64,000 nt of DNA from Bradyrhizobium cytisi (GTDB taxonomy: Bacteria > Pseudomonadota > Alphaproteobacteria > Rhizobiales > Xanthobacteraceae): contig NZ_VSSR01000052.1 in NCBI RefSeq assembly GCF_008123515.1, positions 54,216 to 118,215 of the forward strand, read 5' to 3'. A model generated the notes under the pieces. It was not told the DNA's origin. It did not search any database and saw only the letters and a program-made list of their open reading frames with translations. Made by a program: the position numbers and the translations under genes. Below, piece after piece: positions 63,497 through 64,000 of the stretch. Within the stretch, counting starts at the first letter, position 1. Each line of letters begins with the position of its first letter.

Positions 63497-63901
63497 ATGA
63501 TGGCAATCATGTACCGCGCCGTGACCCGCCAGATCGAAGTGACCGTCGAGCCGAACTTTGTTCCGGAGCAGTCGTCGGCCGACCGCTCGCGCTATTTCTG
63601 GTCCTACACCATCGTCATCACCAATTCCGGCGACGAGACCGTGCAGCTCAAGACGCGGCATTGGATCGTCACCGACGCCACCGGCCGGCAGCAGGAGACC
63701 AAGGGCGAAGGCGTGGTCGGCGAGCAGCCGACGCTCGCCCCCGGCGAGCGCTTCGAATACACCTCCGGCGTGCCCCTCACGACCGCCTCCGGCTTCATGA
63801 CCGGCCGCTACCAGATGGTCAGCGAAAGCGGCGAACGTTTTGAGATCGACGTGCCGACGTTCTCGCTCGACAGCCCGGACAACAAGCGGGTGTTGAATTA
63901 G
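63497..63901 (+). CDS. apaG: ApaG protein (Co2+/Mg2+ efflux-associated)
   Basis: A 134-residue immunoglobulin-like fold protein (YRAVTRQIEVTVEPNF, YFWSYTIVITNSG, LKTRHWIVTDATGR, VGEQPTLAPGERFEYTSG, GFMTGRYQMV). ApaG is a small protein linked to Co/Mg resistance in enterobacteria, of uncertain molecular role. The start may be ATG 63497 or 63500, each with GAGG upstream at 63485; the internal ATG at 63509 is also possible. Confidence 0.92.
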   Translation: MMAIMYRAVTRQIEVTVEPNFVPEQSSADRSRYFWSYTIVITNSGDETVQLKTRHWIVTDATGRQQETKGEGVVGEQPTLAPGERFEYTSGVPLTTASGFMTGRYQMVSESGERFEIDVPTFSLDSPDNKRVLN

Positions 63902-63921
63902 GAGGCGGGTGTGACGGTGCT

Positions 63922-64000
63922 GTAGGGTGGGCAAAGGCGCGAAGCGCCGTGCCCACCATTCCGGTCACGACACGCAAGATGGTGGGCACGCTTCGAGACT
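63922..64000. repeat. Palindromic intergenic repeat, family 2, copy E (cut by window end)
   Basis: Begins GTAGGGTGGGCAAAGGCGC with inner CGTGCCCACCATT and ATGGTGGGCACGCTTCG. The closing arm lies beyond the window. Confidence 0.85.

Noticed and set aside
62600..63901. A 433-codon frame that includes apaG
   Set aside because: Only the last 134 codons match ApaG. The upstream part is antisense to opgC and has no family features, so the start was moved to 63497.

Overview
The window is high-GC chromosomal DNA of an alphaproteobacterium, most likely Bradyrhizobium or a close relative (inference from family content, GGAGG-type ribosome sites with ATG/GTG/TTG starts, and dense palindromic intergenic repeats of the kind common in that genus). 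It looks like core and metabolic chromosome. I see no phage, transposase, integrase, CRISPR array or rRNA, and one tRNA, tRNA-Gly(CCC).

Layout. 1-1.2 kb: 3' part of a glutathione S-transferase gene and two small membrane proteins. 1.4-8.1 kb: a minus-strand fatty-acid degradation operon (SnoaL-like protein, acyl-CoA dehydrogenase, thiolase, FadB/FadJ-type bifunctional enzyme) divergent from a PadR regulator, with a palindrome-rich operator between them. 8.4-14 kb: a large polar-localization-type Sel1 protein, then TauE/SafE with its TIGR02186 partner. 14-16.8 kb: MBL hydrolase, EamA exporter and a divergent LysR. 16.8-25.4 kb: the four ligase-associated DNA-damage-response proteins (PdeM phosphoesterase, Lhr-type helicase, MBL exonuclease, ATP-dependent ligase), split into two divergent halves around an ABC binding protein and a TPR-methyltransferase. 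25.4-38 kb: housekeeping and mixed genes (DUF6460, MBL, MATE, pyrD, a LexA-like repressor that has lost its protease residues, class I lysyl-tRNA synthetase, periplasmic binding protein, SCO copper chaperone, COG3904 protein, FAD dehydrogenase, RidA, SnoaL). 38-46.7 kb: a minus-strand pentose operon (LacI regulator, xylB, xylA, sugar ABC transporter, aldo/keto reductase, lactonase-type amidohydrolase). 46.8-47.9 kb: an XRE-cupin regulator followed by a GNAT gene broken by an in-frame TGA. 48-51.2 kb: a 1036-residue adhesin-like protein with a predicted seven-bladed propeller, VCBS and cadherin-like domains. 51.5-54.7 kb: tRNA-Gly, a methylguanine methyltransferase, AraC, VOC, SRPBCC and a Met/Gly-rich secreted protein. 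54.7-58.7 kb: second MATE, an unrecognised 350-residue protein and a double-length dCTP deaminase. 58.8-60.1 kb: a SAM-II riboswitch with an attenuator-like terminator in front of metZ. 60.2-63.3 kb: an OpgC-type acyltransferase with two paralogous SGNH proteins. 63.5-63.9 kb: apaG.

Intergenic space carries several families of 85-130 bp imperfect palindromes. Three families occur three to five times each; others are single. They mostly sit next to gene ends.

The signals I rate highest are the rearranged ligase-exonuclease/helicase-phosphoesterase repair locus, the metZ SAM-II attenuator with mutually exclusive pairings, the PadR operator array over a beta-oxidation operon, the opgC-SGNH-SGNH surface-modification operon with a degenerate second SGNH copy, and the propeller-VCBS-cadherin protein. 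No computation was run. Family assignments come from reading motifs.
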